From positions 1 to 47,496 of the forward strand of contig SVOJ01000021.1 in assembly GCA_015066385.1 (NCBI GenBank): a stretch of DNA of 47,496 bases. Direction: 5' to 3'. The notes beneath the pieces were generated by a model that made no database searches, was not told where the DNA came from, and was given only the letters and a program-made list of their open reading frames with translations. Each line of letters begins with the position of its first letter. Position 1 is the first letter of the stretch. The DNA is from Oscillospiraceae bacterium. GTDB lineage: Bacteria; Bacillota; Clostridia; Oscillospirales; Acutalibacteraceae. A program made the translations under genes and the position numbers. Below, in pieces: positions 1 through 9,580 of this stretch.

Positions 1-534
1 CCTTACGGCTTCGGTGTCAACAAAGACGGAAGACTGACTCCCGATTTTACCGAACCTGTCCGTCTTGTTAAAGAACTCGTTGATCTCGGTATGCCGCTTA
101 TCAACATTACCATGGGCAACCCCTATTTTAATCCCCATGTCAACCGTCCCTTTGCGGCAGGGCTTTACGATCCGCCCGAAGAACCCTTATTCGGCGTACA
201 GAGAATGCTTGACGGCACGGCACAAATTAAAAAAGCGGCAGGGGAGGTCCCCGTTATCTGCTCGGGACTTTCATTCCTCGGTATCACGGCGGCAAACTGC
301 ACCGCGGCTTATATCCAAAAAGGCGACTTTGATTTTGCCGGCTTTGGCCGTCAGACCCTCGCTTATCCCGATATTGCAAAAGACATTGTGAACAATGCTG
401 TTCAACAGAACAAACTGTGCATCTGCTGCGGTAAATGCAGTGAACTGATGCGTGCAGGCGGCACACCCGGTTGCATTGTGCGTGATGCAACCTTGTATGC
501 CCCGATGTATAAAGAAAAGGTGAAAAACGCATGA
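1..534 (+). CDS. Old yellow enzyme-family NADH:flavin oxidoreductase, C-terminal part (5' end outside window)
   Basis: The reading frame is open from base 1, so the N-terminal part lies outside the window; 177 residues are visible. The sequence matches the second half of the FMN-binding TIM barrel of OYE/NADH:flavin oxidoreductases (NPYFNPHVNRP, then DFAGFGRQTLAYPD, the phosphate-binding end of the barrel). A cysteine cluster follows (CICCGKC, then a fourth Cys in TPGC), as in 2,4-dienoyl-CoA reductase and BaiCD-type enzymes that bind a 4Fe-4S cluster. Those enzymes carry a further FAD/NAD domain of about 250 residues; here the protein stops about 25 residues after the cysteines. The stop overlaps the next start (ATGA). 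The family reduces activated C=C bonds. The substrate is unknown; the neighbouring SDR and flavoprotein suggest a small redox pathway on a cyclic or enoyl substrate. Confidence 0.85.
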   Translation, partial: PYGFGVNKDGRLTPDFTEPVRLVKELVDLGMPLINITMGNPYFNPHVNRPFAAGLYDPPEEPLFGVQRMLDGTAQIKKAAGEVPVICSGLSFLGITAANCTAAYIQKGDFDFAGFGRQTLAYPDIAKDIVNNAVQQNKLCICCGKCSELMRAGGTPGCIVRDATLYAPMYKEKVKNA

Positions 535-1286
535 AATGTGCCATTGTAACGGGATGTATGGGCGGTATCGGCTTTGCCGTCACCAAGCAACTGCTCAATG
601 ACGGCTATTTTGTGGTCGGTATGGGCACATCCCCCAAAGAAAAAAAACAAAACCAAATTGAATCGCTCGGCAAAAATTTTTTGTATGTCAGCGGCAATAT
701 TGCAGATGCAAATGACCGTAAAAATCTGCTCGATACCGCGTTGCAGACGGAAAAACAGATTTTTGTGCTTGTCAACACGGCGGGGGTTGCACCGACCGTG
801 CGTCGTGACATTCTCGAAATGACCGAAGAAAGTTACGACCGCGTCATGAATATCAACCTCAAAGGTGCGGTTTTTCTGACACAGGCTGTGGCAAATGAGA
901 TGCTCAAGAACGAAGCCGAGAACGGTGTCAGAGGCAGAATTGTCAGCATTTCTTCCTGCTCGGCTTATACAAGTTCTGTGAGCCGCGGCGAATATTGTCT
1001 TTCCAAATCTGCCATGACCATGATGACTCTGCTTTTTGCCGACCGTCTTGCCAATGAGGGGATCACGGTCAACGAGGTCTGCCCTGGAATCATTGCCACG
1101 GATATGACCGCACCCGTGCAGGAAAAATACAATAAACTCATTGCCGACGGTCTTGTGCCTATGCACCGTTGGGGCACGCCTGAAGATATTGCAAAGGCTG
1201 TTAAAACGCTGTATGACGGCTCGCTCGGATTTACAACCGGGCAGTCCATCATTGCCGACGGCGGTCTGCACATCAGAAAATTATAA
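531..1286 (+). CDS. Short-chain dehydrogenase/reductase (FabG-like classical SDR)
   Basis: A 251-residue classical SDR, the usual length. The Rossmann nucleotide site is TGCMGGIG at residues 7-14, NTAG lies at 82-85, the catalytic Ser is near 141-142 (SISSCS), and the Tyr/Lys pair is YCLSK with Y155 and K159. The C-terminal FTTGQSIIADGG is the usual end of the substrate lid. It should oxidise a secondary alcohol or reduce a ketone with NAD(P)H in the cytoplasm. The ATG overlaps the stop of the OYE gene by four bases, and a flavoprotein gene starts 4 bp after its stop, so the three are translationally coupled. The substrate cannot be read from sequence. A FabG role in fatty-acid synthesis is less likely because no fab genes are near. 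Confidence 0.9.
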   Translation: MKCAIVTGCMGGIGFAVTKQLLNDGYFVVGMGTSPKEKKQNQIESLGKNFLYVSGNIADANDRKNLLDTALQTEKQIFVLVNTAGVAPTVRRDILEMTEESYDRVMNINLKGAVFLTQAVANEMLKNEAENGVRGRIVSISSCSAYTSSVSRGEYCLSKSAMTMMTLLFADRLANEGITVNEVCPGIIATDMTAPVQEKYNKLIADGLVPMHRWGTPEDIAKAVKTLYDGSLGFTTGQSIIADGGLHIRKL

Positions 1287-1289
1287 ACT

Positions 1290-3170
1290 ATGAAACAGAC
1301 AAATCTTTCTATTCATAATCGGAAAATAAAAACATATTTCGTCAATACCCTTGTGGTGGGTAGCGGTGCGGCAGGCTATGCGGCGGCTGTTCGGCTGTGG
1401 GAAGGCGGCAATGATAATATTGCCTTGCTGACCGAAAACAGGCTCTGCGGTACGTCCCGAAATGCAGGGTCAGACAAGCAGACCTACTACAAACAGGGCA
1501 TCGGAGCTATGGGGACGGACAGTCCCATGCAGATGGCAAAAGATCTGTTTGCAGGCGGTGCCATGGACGGCGACACAGCTTACTGTGAGGCGGTCAATTC
1601 CTTGCCGTGCTTTTTCAGATTGTCACAGATGGGTGTTTCGTTTCCGACCAACCGATACGGCGAATTTGTCGGATATCGCACCGACCACGACACAGCGGGC
1701 AGAGCCACCAGTGCAGGGCCTCTGACTTCCAAAATGATGACTGAAGCGTGGGAAAAACAGTTTGAAAAATATGAAATCCCCTTGCTTGACAATCTGCTTG
1801 CATCTGAAATTCTGAAAGACGAAAACGGTGCGGTCTGCGGTGTGTTTGCCATCCGCACGGATGCTGAAAAAAACGAAGAAAGCATGGTGCTTATCGGTTG
1901 TTCAAACTGCATTCTTGCAACGGGCGGCCATGCGGCGGTGTATGCCGATACGGTCTATCCAGACGGACACACGGGTTCCTTGGGGCTTGCCGTTCAAGCG
2001 GGTGCCAAGATGCAGAATCTGACCGAATGGCAGTACGGTCTTGCAAGTGTGAACCCGAAATGGAATGTATCGGGTACCTATATGCAAAGCCTGCCTGCAC
2101 TCATCAGCACCGATGAAAACGGGAACAGGACAGACATTCTGCAAAAATACATCCCCGACATCGGAACAGGGCTTTCGCTTTTGTTCCGAAAAGGCTATGA
2201 GTGGCCGTTTGACAGTGCCAAAGCCGAAAACGGTTCGTCACAGATTGATCTGCTTGTACACAAAGAAAAGGCACTCGGGAAACGGGTGTATCTTGATTAC
2301 ACCGTCAATCCCTACGGCGAGAATTTTGATCTTTCGATGCTCGATACGGAAGCAAAATCTTATCTCGAAAACGCAAATGCCCTGCTTGCAACGCCTTTGA
2401 AGCGATTGCTGAAAATGAACACACCTGCGTATGAACTGTATTTCGGCAAAGGTGTTGACCTTGCAATGCAACCGCTTGAAATTGCCCTTTGTGCCCAGCA
2501 TTGCAACGGCGGTGTGGCGGTGGATGTGTGGTGGCAGTCGTCCGTGGAGGGCTTGTTTGTCTGCGGCGAAGCGGCAGGCACGCACGGTGTACGCAGACCC
2601 GGCGGCAGTGCGTTGAATGCGGGGCAGGTCGGTGCGTTGCGTGCGGCGCAGTTCATCAACGCCAAACGTAAAGACAAGGTGACAAATGAACAGACTCTTC
2701 TTGCAAGTGCGGCACATCTTTTTGCTGAATCGCAACAAAAAACAGACAAAAAAAATTCTTTACAGACCCTGGCAAGTCGTGTGTTTATGAGTGAACACGC
2801 AGGTGCAATCCGCAATGCCGATCAGTGCCGACAAATGCAAGAAAGCCTTGCAGAACAACTTCTGCAATATGAAAAAACCGCACCCGTGCAGGATGCGGAA
2901 TTTTACAGATGCCGTCATGCGTTGTTCACACAATGCGCACAGTTCAACGCCCTTTGTACACTTGCAGACCATGGTATTGTGCGTGGCGGTGCTGTGTGGA
3001 CAGATGTTGATCCGACCGAAGACAACACCCTTTTGCAATCGGTGGTCGAAACGCAGTACAAGGATGGGGACTTTGTTTCCTCCCTTCGCGCACCCCGCCC
3101 CTTGCCCGACGGCGGCGGTTTCTTTGAAGAAGTCTGGCGATCTTTCCGTGAAAACGGGAATGTTGAATAA
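1290..3170 (+). CDS. FAD-dependent oxidoreductase of the succinate dehydrogenase/fumarate reductase flavoprotein family
   Basis: 626 residues. The N-terminal FAD dinucleotide fold has GSGAAG at residues 24-29. The second FAD contact is RRPGGSALNAGQVG in the C-terminal half, preceded by FVCGEAAGTHG, as in the SdhA/FrdA/NadB/AprA superfamily. A capping domain lies between, and an FrdA-like helical tail follows. There is no signal peptide and no covalent FMN domain, so the enzyme should be cytosolic, unlike the exported fumarate- and urocanate-reductase types. It is third in a coupled operon with an OYE-type ene-reductase and an SDR. The three together could add or remove hydrogens around one double bond or ring, but the substrate is not identifiable. 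An intrinsic terminator follows directly. Confidence 0.8.
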   Translation: MKQTNLSIHNRKIKTYFVNTLVVGSGAAGYAAAVRLWEGGNDNIALLTENRLCGTSRNAGSDKQTYYKQGIGAMGTDSPMQMAKDLFAGGAMDGDTAYCEAVNSLPCFFRLSQMGVSFPTNRYGEFVGYRTDHDTAGRATSAGPLTSKMMTEAWEKQFEKYEIPLLDNLLASEILKDENGAVCGVFAIRTDAEKNEESMVLIGCSNCILATGGHAAVYADTVYPDGHTGSLGLAVQAGAKMQNLTEWQYGLASVNPKWNVSGTYMQSLPALISTDENGNRTDILQKYIPDIGTGLSLLFRKGYEWPFDSAKAENGSSQIDLLVHKEKALGKRVYLDYTVNPYGENFDLSMLDTEAKSYLENANALLATPLKRLLKMNTPAYELYFGKGVDLAMQPLEIALCAQHCNGGVAVDVWWQSSVEGLFVCGEAAGTHGVRRPGGSALNAGQVGALRAAQFINAKRKDKVTNEQTLLASAAHLFAESQQKTDKKNSLQTLASRVFMSEHAGAIRNADQCRQMQESLAEQLLQYEKTAPVQDAEFYRCRHALFTQCAQFNALCTLADHGIVRGGAVWTDVDPTEDNTLLQSVVETQYKDGDFVSSLRAPRPLPDGGGFFEEVWRSFRENGNVE

Positions 3171-3197
3171 AAAAAGAATATAAAGGATATGAATTAT

Positions 3198-3235
3198 AAA
3201 CGGAATCTGCATTGTTTTGCGGATTCCGTTTTTGT
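3198..3235 (+). terminator. Intrinsic terminator after the redox operon
   Basis: A 13-bp stem (AAACGGAATCTGC paired with the arm ending GGATTCCGTTT, one G-T wobble) with an 8-base loop and a short T tract, 28 bp after the flavoprotein stop. Confidence 0.8.
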
Positions 3236-3242
3236 GTGGCAC

Positions 3243-3275
3243 ATAAAAACACACCGTCCGAAGACGGACGGTGTG
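3243..3275 (-). terminator. Intrinsic terminator of the P-type ATPase gene
   Basis: On the minus strand an 11-bp perfect stem CACACCGTCCG/CGGACGGTGTG with a 4-base loop is followed by TTTTTATG, 17 bp past the ATPase stop. It sits back to back with the plus-strand terminator at 3198-3235. Confidence 0.9.
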
Positions 3276-3291
3276 AAGGAAAGAACGATTC

Positions 3292-6072
3292 TTACAGAAC
3301 TCTGCCCTTTCTCTTGTCGTTCATACGAAGGAAGATCTTGATGATTTCAAGACCGGGAACAACAGAGAAGCCGAGTCCGAAGGCGATGAACAGGTCTGTC
3401 AGGGACAGTGCACCTTCTACATGTTCAAAGGTAAGCGCAAGAGGAGCAAGGCTGAAGATGTTAGCAAGGGCGGGAACACAGACAACGATGAGGGTGAGAA
3501 TGGTGGTCAGCACAAAAGCACCGATCAGCCACCAGTTCTGGCTCTTCATGGTGAAGATGGAACCGTGCTGCGAACGCATGCAGATGGCTTTGAAGATTTC
3601 CATAAAGTTCATGGTCAGGAAAGCCATTGTTGTAGCTTCAAGTGCAATATTACCCTGAATGTCTGCAAGAGTCCAACCGGAGCCGCCGAATGCAATCTGA
3701 ACACCGATGAAGTAGGAAGCAATAACAACAGCGGCAAGGAAGATGCCCTGGGTTACCATGTCAAAGCCTGCACCGTTTGCGAAAACGGATTCGTTTGCAG
3801 GTCTGGGTTTTCTCTTCATGAGGTTGCTTTCTGCTTTTTCCATGCCGAGTGCAAGACCCGGAACGGAGTCTGTGACCATGTTGATCCACAGCAGGTGAGG
3901 TGCGGTGAAGAACTGCAGTTTCAGAACGGCGGAAATGAACATAACGAGAATTTCTGCCATGTTGGTGGAAAGCTGGAAGCCGAGAACCTTACGGACATTG
4001 TCGTAGATCTTTCTGCCTTCTTCAACAGCGTTGACTATGGTTGCAAAGTTGTCGTCTGCAAGAACCATGTCGGAAACGCCCTTGGTAACGTCGGTACCTG
4101 TGATACCCATGCCGATACCGATGTCTGCAGCCTTGATGGAGGGAGCGTCGTTAACGCCGTCACCGGTCATAGCCGTGACCTGACCGCGGGCTTTCCATGC
4201 TTTGACGATACGGGTCTTATGTTCGGGCTGCACACGTGCATAAACGGAATACTTGGTAACAAGGTCAACGAGTTCTTCGTCGGTGTAGTCTTCAAGATCC
4301 GCACCGAGAATGGCTTCGGATGCATCGGTGATGATGCCGAGGTCTTTTGCAATTGCAACAGCGGTATCCTTGTGGTCGCCCGTGATCATGATCGGACGGA
4401 TACCTGCACTGCGGCATTCTTCGATAGCGGGTTTGACTTCGGGACGGCAGGGGTCGATCATGCCGACGAAGCCGATGAAAGTCATGTTGTCTTCAAGCGC
4501 TTGGGCATCAAAAGAAGCGGGAGCTGCATCATATTCTCTGTAAGCGGCACCGAGAACGCGCAGGGCGCGGTCTGCAAAGCCTTTGATGCCTGCGGAAAGT
4601 TTTGAACGGAAAGCATCGTCAACGGGCTTCTTGGTGCCGTCGGTGTCGATGTAATGTGTGCAGTGCTTGACGAGGATTTCGCAAGCACCCTTGGTGTACT
4701 GAATGATCTGACCGTTGTGGTTGTGAACGGTGGACATCATCTTTCTGCCGGAATCAAACGGAGCTTCGCCGATTCTGGGATATTCAGCTTCCAGTTCATA
4801 CTTGGGCATGTTCAGTGCAAGACCGTAGTTGACAAGTGCGCATTCGGTCGGTTCGCCTGCAGCCTGGGTTTCGCCGGGCTTAACGGTAGCGTCGTTGCAG
4901 AGGGTCATGCAACGGGCAAGAAGGGTTTCGTCGAAAGCCGTTTTGTCAACGACTGTCATCTTGTTCTGGGTCAGTGTACCGGTCTTATCCGAGCAGATGA
5001 TCTGTGTGCAGCCGAGGGTTTCAACGGCGGTCAGTTTGCGGATGAGTGCCTGACGCTTGGACATGGCGGTAACGCCGAGGGAAAGAATAATGGTAACAAC
5101 GGCGGGCAGACCTTCGGGAATTGCCGCAACTGCAAGCGCAACAGCAAGAATGAAGGTGTCAAGTGCGGCCATGCCGAGAACGTCCCAACCTTCAAATGCG
5201 AAATGGAAACCGCCTTCAAAGGAAACAAGTTCGGTTACGATACCGTAAGCAAACATAAAGATACAGATGCCGATAACGATCTTGGTGAGGGTTTTGGAGA
5301 TTTCTCCCATCTTGATCTGCAGGGGAGTCTGTTCGGCTTCAGCCTGAGAGAGTGCTTCTGCAATCTTACCCATTTCGGTGTCCATGCCGATTGCTGTGAC
5401 AACAGCCTTGCCGCGGCCGTAAACTACGGTGGAGCCGGAGTACATCATATTTTTGCGGTCGCCGAGAGCAACGTCTTTTTCGCCTTCTTTGAGAGTCAGA
5501 AGGTCAACGAGTTTTGTTACGGGAACGCTTTCGCCGGTCAGAGCTGCTTCTTCGACTTTCATCGAATAGCTTTCAAGAATACGGCAGTCAGCGGGAACAG
5601 CATCGCCTGCTTCAAAAACAACAACGTCACCGATGGTGATGTCTTCGCTCTTGATAATCTGGATTTCGCCGTCACGGATGACTTTGCTGGTGGCCGCCGT
5701 CATTTCTTTGAGGGCATCAATGGCGGATTCAGCCTTGCTTTCCTGAATGAGGGACAGAACGGTGTTGATGATAACAACAACAAGAATGATGAAGAAGTCT
5801 GCAATGTCGGAACCGGAAATGGGTTTGCCGGAAGCTTTACTTTCAATGAAAGTGGTTACAAGGGTGATTCCTGCTGCGGCAAGAAGCATAATGATCATCG
5901 GGTCTGCAAGAGATTTGATGAACTTTTTGAAAAGGCTTTCCTTTTCGGCCTCTTTGAGTTTGTTTTTGCCGTACTTTTCAATTCGCTTGGTGGCTTCGGC
6001 AGTGGTAAGACCGCCTTCGGAGGCATCGATCTTTTTAAGAGCGTCCTCCTTGCTGACGAGATAGTAGCTCAT
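3292..6072 (-). CDS. P-type (P2A) divalent cation-transporting ATPase, calcium and/or manganese exporter
   Basis: 926 residues from the chosen ATG at 6072, which has TCCTTCCTT (AAGGAAGGA) 8 bp upstream; an upstream in-frame ATG at 6093 would place this ribosome site inside the coding region. Domains in order: N-terminal cation ATPase domain, actuator with LTGESVPV, TM4 with AIPEGLPAVV, phosphorylation site CSDKTGTLT, nucleotide domain, hinge MTGDGVNDAPSIKAADIG, then six C-terminal helices. The SERCA-type ion ligands are present: Glu in TM4 PEGLP, Glu in MAEILVMF (TM5), and Asn/Thr/Asp in INMVTDSVP (TM6). It pumps divalent cations out of the cytoplasm. The leader carries a yybP-ykoY riboswitch, which senses Mn2+, so manganese export or detoxification is a likely physiological role even though the ligands look Ca2+-type. 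Confidence 0.92.
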   Translation of the reverse strand: MSYYLVSKEDALKKIDASEGGLTTAEATKRIEKYGKNKLKEAEKESLFKKFIKSLADPMIIMLLAAAGITLVTTFIESKASGKPISGSDIADFFIILVVVIINTVLSLIQESKAESAIDALKEMTAATSKVIRDGEIQIIKSEDITIGDVVVFEAGDAVPADCRILESYSMKVEEAALTGESVPVTKLVDLLTLKEGEKDVALGDRKNMMYSGSTVVYGRGKAVVTAIGMDTEMGKIAEALSQAEAEQTPLQIKMGEISKTLTKIVIGICIFMFAYGIVTELVSFEGGFHFAFEGWDVLGMAALDTFILAVALAVAAIPEGLPAVVTIILSLGVTAMSKRQALIRKLTAVETLGCTQIICSDKTGTLTQNKMTVVDKTAFDETLLARCMTLCNDATVKPGETQAAGEPTECALVNYGLALNMPKYELEAEYPRIGEAPFDSGRKMMSTVHNHNGQIIQYTKGACEILVKHCTHYIDTDGTKKPVDDAFRSKLSAGIKGFADRALRVLGAAYREYDAAPASFDAQALEDNMTFIGFVGMIDPCRPEVKPAIEECRSAGIRPIMITGDHKDTAVAIAKDLGIITDASEAILGADLEDYTDEELVDLVTKYSVYARVQPEHKTRIVKAWKARGQVTAMTGDGVNDAPSIKAADIGIGMGITGTDVTKGVSDMVLADDNFATIVNAVEEGRKIYDNVRKVLGFQLSTNMAEILVMFISAVLKLQFFTAPHLLWINMVTDSVPGLALGMEKAESNLMKRKPRPANESVFANGAGFDMVTQGIFLAAVVIASYFIGVQIAFGGSGWTLADIQGNIALEATTMAFLTMNFMEIFKAICMRSQHGSIFTMKSQNWWLIGAFVLTTILTLIVVCVPALANIFSLAPLALTFEHVEGALSLTDLFIAFGLGFSVVPGLEIIKIFLRMNDKRKGRVL

Positions 6073-6131
6073 CTGCAACTTCCTTCCTTTCAATTTTTGT
6101 TTTCTTTCCGGAAAACAAGTGTTGACGTGTT

Positions 6132-6176
6132 AAAAAAACTCATGCGAAACGAAGCGGGTACTGCGTTTCGCATGAG
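6132..6176 (-). terminator. Expression-platform terminator of the manganese riboswitch
   Basis: A 14-bp perfect inverted repeat (ACTCATGCGAAACG/CGTTTCGCATGAGT) is followed on the minus strand by seven Ts, 60 bp before the ATPase start. Its 5' arm overlaps the 3' edge of the yybP-ykoY aptamer (…ACGAGACTCATGCG), as expected for a switch that antiterminates when ligand stabilises the aptamer. Confidence 0.85.
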
Positions 6177-6262
6177 TCTCGTTCTTTCATCCAAGCCAGA
6201 CGGACTTCCGTCATGATGTTGACTTGAAACGTGTTTTTTACACGCAAACTACTCCCTCACGG
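6152..6262 (-). promoter_or_regulatory. yybP-ykoY (Mn2+) riboswitch in the leader of the P-type ATPase
   Basis: Reading the minus strand, the conserved family elements appear in order: GAGGGAGTAGTTTGCG (start near 6260), AAGTCAACATCATGACGG (near 6225), TCTGGCTTGGATG (near 6200) and AACGAGACTCATGCG (near 6182). These match the two conserved internal-loop strands and flanking stems of yybP-ykoY RNAs. The family binds Mn2+ and turns on exporters, including P-type ATPases. The overlapping terminator at 6132-6176 points to transcriptional control, with high Mn2+ giving read-through. Boundaries are estimated by eye. Confidence 0.88.
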
Positions 6263-6285
6263 AAAGATTAAAACATAACACCTTT

Positions 6286-6315
6286 ATTTTATCATAACAA
6301 ATGCTTTTCTGTCAA
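6286..6315 (-). promoter_or_regulatory. Sigma-A type promoter for the riboswitch-ATPase transcript
   Basis: TTGACA (6315-6310), an 18-bp spacer and TAAAAT (6291-6286) on the minus strand, about 25 bp before the first conserved riboswitch element. Confidence 0.65.
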
Positions 6316-6358
6316 TAAGAAAAAAAATATTGGTAATGTTGGACAAATAATCAAATTT

Positions 6359-6386
6359 ATCAGCAGTAAAGTTTTGCTGATTTTTT
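6359..6386 (+). terminator. Hairpin with plus-strand T tract at the end of the zinc-ribbon gene
   Basis: ATCAGCA/TGCTGAT stem with TTTTTT on the plus strand, touching the stop codon of the minus-strand gene at 6386. The U tract is good only on the plus strand, where no gene is seen upstream. It may simply act in both directions as the end of the minus-strand GH51 operon. Confidence 0.4.
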
Positions 6387-7108
6387 CAGGATTGTGCTGC
6401 TTTTTCCTTTTTTAAATCCCTGCCGACAATCACATTGAATGCGATATTGAGTCCGAACAGGAAAATACCGACAAACAGGCACGGACCGAATGTGCTGCCC
6501 GTCAGAACGGGCGCAAGCTCGCTTGCGGCAAATTGTTGGGTGAATACCGTCCAACAGATGCCTGATGCAACAACAAAAAGCGTACTCAGCACACAGCAGA
6601 CGATGTTACCGATGTAACCCAATCTGTGTGCACGGATGAGGGTCAACAGGAAATTGACCACCCCTGCAACAATGGATAGAACCATCATAAGAATGCACAT
6701 CACCAACGGCAAGAATGCGTTGCCGATATGATCGCTTGTTACAAATGCGAGAATGGCACCGATGTCAAAATTCTGCACAAGCATCAGCACAACAGTTAAA
6801 AGGCTGACCGTGTGGCTGCCGCTTTCAAACGGAAGTGCTGTCTGCACCCATGCATAGGGGAGCACGATGAGCACCAACGGCACAAAAACAAAAATCAGGC
6901 GGGCTTTGCGCAGACGGTTACCGATGAGTGTGTTTTTGAAATTGGCGATCAGTACACGCAGTTTTGCAAAAGCGATTTCGGATTGTTTTGCATCCTCTTC
7001 AAGCCGTTCTTCCCAGTTGTAATTCGGAATATTGACACCGCATGCGGGGCATTCGGCTTTTATGTTCCACGGTTTTAAATGATAATTGCATTTCGGGCAG
7101 TTTGCCAT
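6386..7108 (-). CDS. Zinc-ribbon polytopic membrane protein of unknown function
   Basis: 240 residues from ATG 7108, preceded by CAAAGGAG at 8 bp; the longer frame starting at 7159 would run back into the upstream GH51 gene and lacks a ribosome site. The N-terminus has two CxxC knuckles (CPKC at residues 4-7 and CPAC near 21-24), a one-zinc ribbon. A charged, partly helical stretch (about 30-55) follows, then about five hydrophobic helices ending in a short KKEKAAQS tail. The start lies 20 bp after the arabinofuranosidase stop, so the two are probably co-transcribed. No family beyond zinc-ribbon membrane protein can be named; the position suggests only a housekeeping link to the glycosidase gene. 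Confidence 0.75.
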   Translation of the reverse strand: MANCPKCNYHLKPWNIKAECPACGVNIPNYNWEERLEEDAKQSEIAFAKLRVLIANFKNTLIGNRLRKARLIFVFVPLVLIVLPYAWVQTALPFESGSHTVSLLTVVLMLVQNFDIGAILAFVTSDHIGNAFLPLVMCILMMVLSIVAGVVNFLLTLIRAHRLGYIGNIVCCVLSTLFVVASGICWTVFTQQFAASELAPVLTGSTFGPCLFVGIFLFGLNIAFNVIVGRDLKKEKAAQS

Positions 7109-7128
7109 TCTGCATTCTCCTTTGCAAA

Positions 7129-8634
<1,506 letters not shown>

Positions 8635-8776
8635 TCAAAAAGCATAATAATAAATTCATTGTACATGAAACGGAAGAAAAGTACAATATTTTTTTGTAAA
8701 AATCCCGATAAATTCTTTTTGTTCCTGCAAAAATCCTGCAAAAAGATAAAAATAAGAATAAAAACATAAAAATTAC

Positions 8777-8805
8777 TTGCATGTATGGGGACAAATGTGT
8801 ATAAT
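8777..8805 (+). promoter_or_regulatory. Sigma-A promoter for the NUDIX/exporter operon
   Basis: TTGCAT (8777-8782), a 17-bp spacer and a perfect TATAAT (8800-8805), 32 bp before the NUDIX ATG. The interval 8623-8776 between the divergent genes shows nothing else clear. Confidence 0.8.
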
Positions 8806-8836
8806 AATTTATATTTTGTTTTATCCGGAGAAAAAA

Positions 8837-9580
8837 ATGTTAGGAAAAATTGTCAGGGTGAAGGTGACAAAACCTTGCAATTCCCATGATCCCCGATCGG
8901 GTATTCGGTATCTGCTGAATTTCGGATTGGCGGAAATGCAGAAGGATAAAAAGTCATTTGTCATGGGAGCCTATATTTTAGGCGTGAATCATCCCGTCCG
9001 TGTTTTTGAAGGACGTGTGATTGCAGTTTTGCACCGCAAGGAAAACGGCCGCAGTTTCCTTGTTGTAGCACCGAAAAACATGCGGCGCATCAATTATGAA
9101 ATCAGCAATGTGCTTTCCTTTGCGGAAAAGCCCGACACGTATACATTGGATTGTTTATATGAGCATTCCTGCGGTGCGGTGGTTGTGCGTACCATCAACG
9201 GGGAACAACGATTTTTGCTGATTAAAAACAAGCGTTCCAACAACTGGGGCTTCCCCAAAGGGCACATGGAAAACGGTGAAACACCCATACAAACCGCGTG
9301 CCGTGAGGTATTGGAAGAAACAGGCCTGCATATAGATATTGTAGACGGTTTCCGTTGTGAATCGCAGTATAAAATCGGCGGTACGGTGGAAAAACGTGTG
9401 GAAGTGTTCCTTGCCACCACAAAGGATACGCAGACCATCATCCAGAAAGAAGAAATCGAAGATTACATCTGGCTGCGTTTTTCCGATGCATTGGATACAT
9501 TGAAGTTTGACAATGACAAGGCGATTCTGGAACAGGTGAATGAATTTATGATAAAGGAGAATCTGTATGGAACTGTTTGA
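8837..9580 (+). CDS. NUDIX hydrolase with an N-terminal pyrophosphatase-like beta-barrel domain
   Basis: 247 residues from ATG 8837, with CCGGAG 7 bp upstream; the frame extends further back to a TTG, but that lies inside the promoter. Residues 1-95 (GKIVRVKVTKP…GRVIAVLHRKENGRSFLVVAP) resemble the inorganic pyrophosphatase-like domain found fused to clostridial NUDIX proteins. The NUDIX domain follows, with box G(x5)E(x7)REVLEETG starting at the GHMENGE segment after WGFPK. The set-up is that of diadenosine polyphosphate hydrolases (Ap4A type); the true substrate is not certain. The stop overlaps the next gene by 14 bp. Confidence 0.85.
   Translation: MLGKIVRVKVTKPCNSHDPRSGIRYLLNFGLAEMQKDKKSFVMGAYILGVNHPVRVFEGRVIAVLHRKENGRSFLVVAPKNMRRINYEISNVLSFAEKPDTYTLDCLYEHSCGAVVVRTINGEQRFLLIKNKRSNNWGFPKGHMENGETPIQTACREVLEETGLHIDIVDGFRCESQYKIGGTVEKRVEVFLATTKDTQTIIQKEEIEDYIWLRFSDALDTLKFDNDKAILEQVNEFMIKENLYGTV

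Noticed and set aside
531-3170. Assignment of the redox operon as bai bile-acid genes
   Set aside because: The OYE lacks the C-terminal BaiCD/BaiH domain, the flavoprotein is of the fumarate reductase family, and no CoA ligase or transferase is present.
4654-6216. Long plus-strand open frame (520 codons) opposite the P-type ATPase
   Set aside because: Composition is a mirror of the ATPase codons, it has no recognisable domain or ribosome site, and the minus-strand gene has complete P-type ATPase motifs.
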